Origin: Clostridia bacterium
GTDB taxonomy: Bacteria > Bacillota > Clostridia > Oscillospirales > Acutalibacteraceae
Assembly: GCA_017436285.1 (NCBI GenBank)
Contig: JAFSDL010000006.1
Coordinates: 1-64,000, forward strand
Reading direction: 5' to 3'
Length of the DNA stretch: 64,000 nucleotides
Under the pieces are notes generated by a model. That model saw only the letters and a program-made list of their open reading frames with translations. It had not been told where the DNA came from and did not search any database. Positions within the stretch are counted from its first letter, which is position 1, and the number at the start of each line of letters is the position of its first letter. Positions 63,732 to 64,000 of this stretch are shown here, piece after piece. A program made the position numbers and the translations under genes.

Positions 63732-64000
63732 ATGAAAAACGGACTTAAACATACTTTAATTGTTATTCTCGGGTTTATTCTTATTACCGCTTCAATTTTT
63801 TCTCCCTATCTTACCAGCTTTATCAGAACGCAGGAGGATTTTGAAATGGAAAACGGAACTAAGCTTTTAAAGGAAACAGCTATAATTGAAATAGCAAAAA
63901 GCAACGCGGAAGCGGAAGCCTTAAGCCTTTCCGCTAATTGCGGTTGGTTTAATTACTACGGAATTGAATATTCCTCAGATTGCTACTTAAAAGCAACCAT
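63732..64000 (+). CDS. Membrane-anchored or secreted protein, cut by the window end
   Basis: 89 residues are visible, open to the last base. TAAGGAGG precedes the ATG, 12 bases after the GH127 stop, so it is the third gene of the SGNH-GH127 operon. A hydrophobic helix (about residues 7-28) suggests a signal peptide or anchor, followed by charged sequence with NCGWFNYYGIEYSSDC. I do not recognise the family. Confidence 0.65.
   Translation, partial: MKNGLKHTLIVILGFILITASIFSPYLTSFIRTQEDFEMENGTKLLKETAIIEIAKSNAEAEALSLSANCGWFNYYGIEYSSDCYLKAT

Overview
This 64 kb window looks like chromosome from an uncultured, probably spore-forming member of the Clostridia (Oscillospirales-like). The pointers are a low-GC genome with GGAGG-type ribosome binding sites, frequent TTG starts, a CIRCE-controlled groESL operon, a LexA of Firmicutes type, a SpoIIQ-like M23 protein, a MecA-like adaptor and a clostridial gene order (rimP-nusA-rnpM-ylxQ-infB-rbfA-nrnA-truB-ribF-rpe). 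No plasmid, phage, insertion sequence, CRISPR array, tRNA or rRNA was seen.

Layout. 1-4.5 kb: 3' part of a sigma-like regulator, a Fic protein, and rsmE-rsmF. 4.6-6.9 kb: CIRCE-groES-groEL followed by a hairpin array. 6.9-12.3 kb: a short cobalamin methionine synthase with a sugar transporter, and a DUF1846 protein. 12.4-18.3 kb: GH31, rsmG, a Noc/ParB protein, a small protein and an FkbM methyltransferase. 18.4-22.6 kb: potABCD polyamine importer with a terminator-like leader. 22.6-26.2 kb: cysK-cysE, a polysaccharide deacetylase and lexA. 26.2-33 kb: a large MFS transporter and the operon HAD-ygiQ-GH43-class II aldolase. 33-38.9 kb: a divergent zinc-ribbon/XRE pair, proBA-proC, a second MFS transporter and maf. 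38.9-48.8 kb: a sugar isomerase, MecA-like protein and the long nusA-infB operon. 49-54.4 kb: a secreted CHAP/lectin-like protein, a flavoprotein, SpoIIQ-like M23 and rsmA. 54.5-64 kb: GH78 rhamnosidase, a heterodimeric ABC exporter with an attenuator-like leader, then SGNH hydrolase, GH127 arabinofuranosidase and a partial membrane-anchored protein.

Themes. GH31, GH43, GH78, GH127, a class II aldolase, sugar isomerase and three GPH/MFS carriers fit a gut or rumen bacterium that trims plant side chains (arabinose, rhamnose, xylose/glucose) and takes up the sugars. The rest is core translation, rRNA modification, amino-acid and envelope functions.

The most interesting material is between genes: (i) a 19-codon ORF with a strong ribosome site inside a predicted RNA hairpin, followed by a canonical terminator, ahead of the ABC exporter; (ii) six loci of degenerate 7-nt repeats with a shared core, mostly just after terminators; (iii) a symmetric array of small palindromes behind groEL; (iv) other structured repeats, one of which supplies the stop codon of maf; (v) phased TGTAAC sites before the CHAP hydrolase gene. 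All are read by eye; no folding or database search was run.
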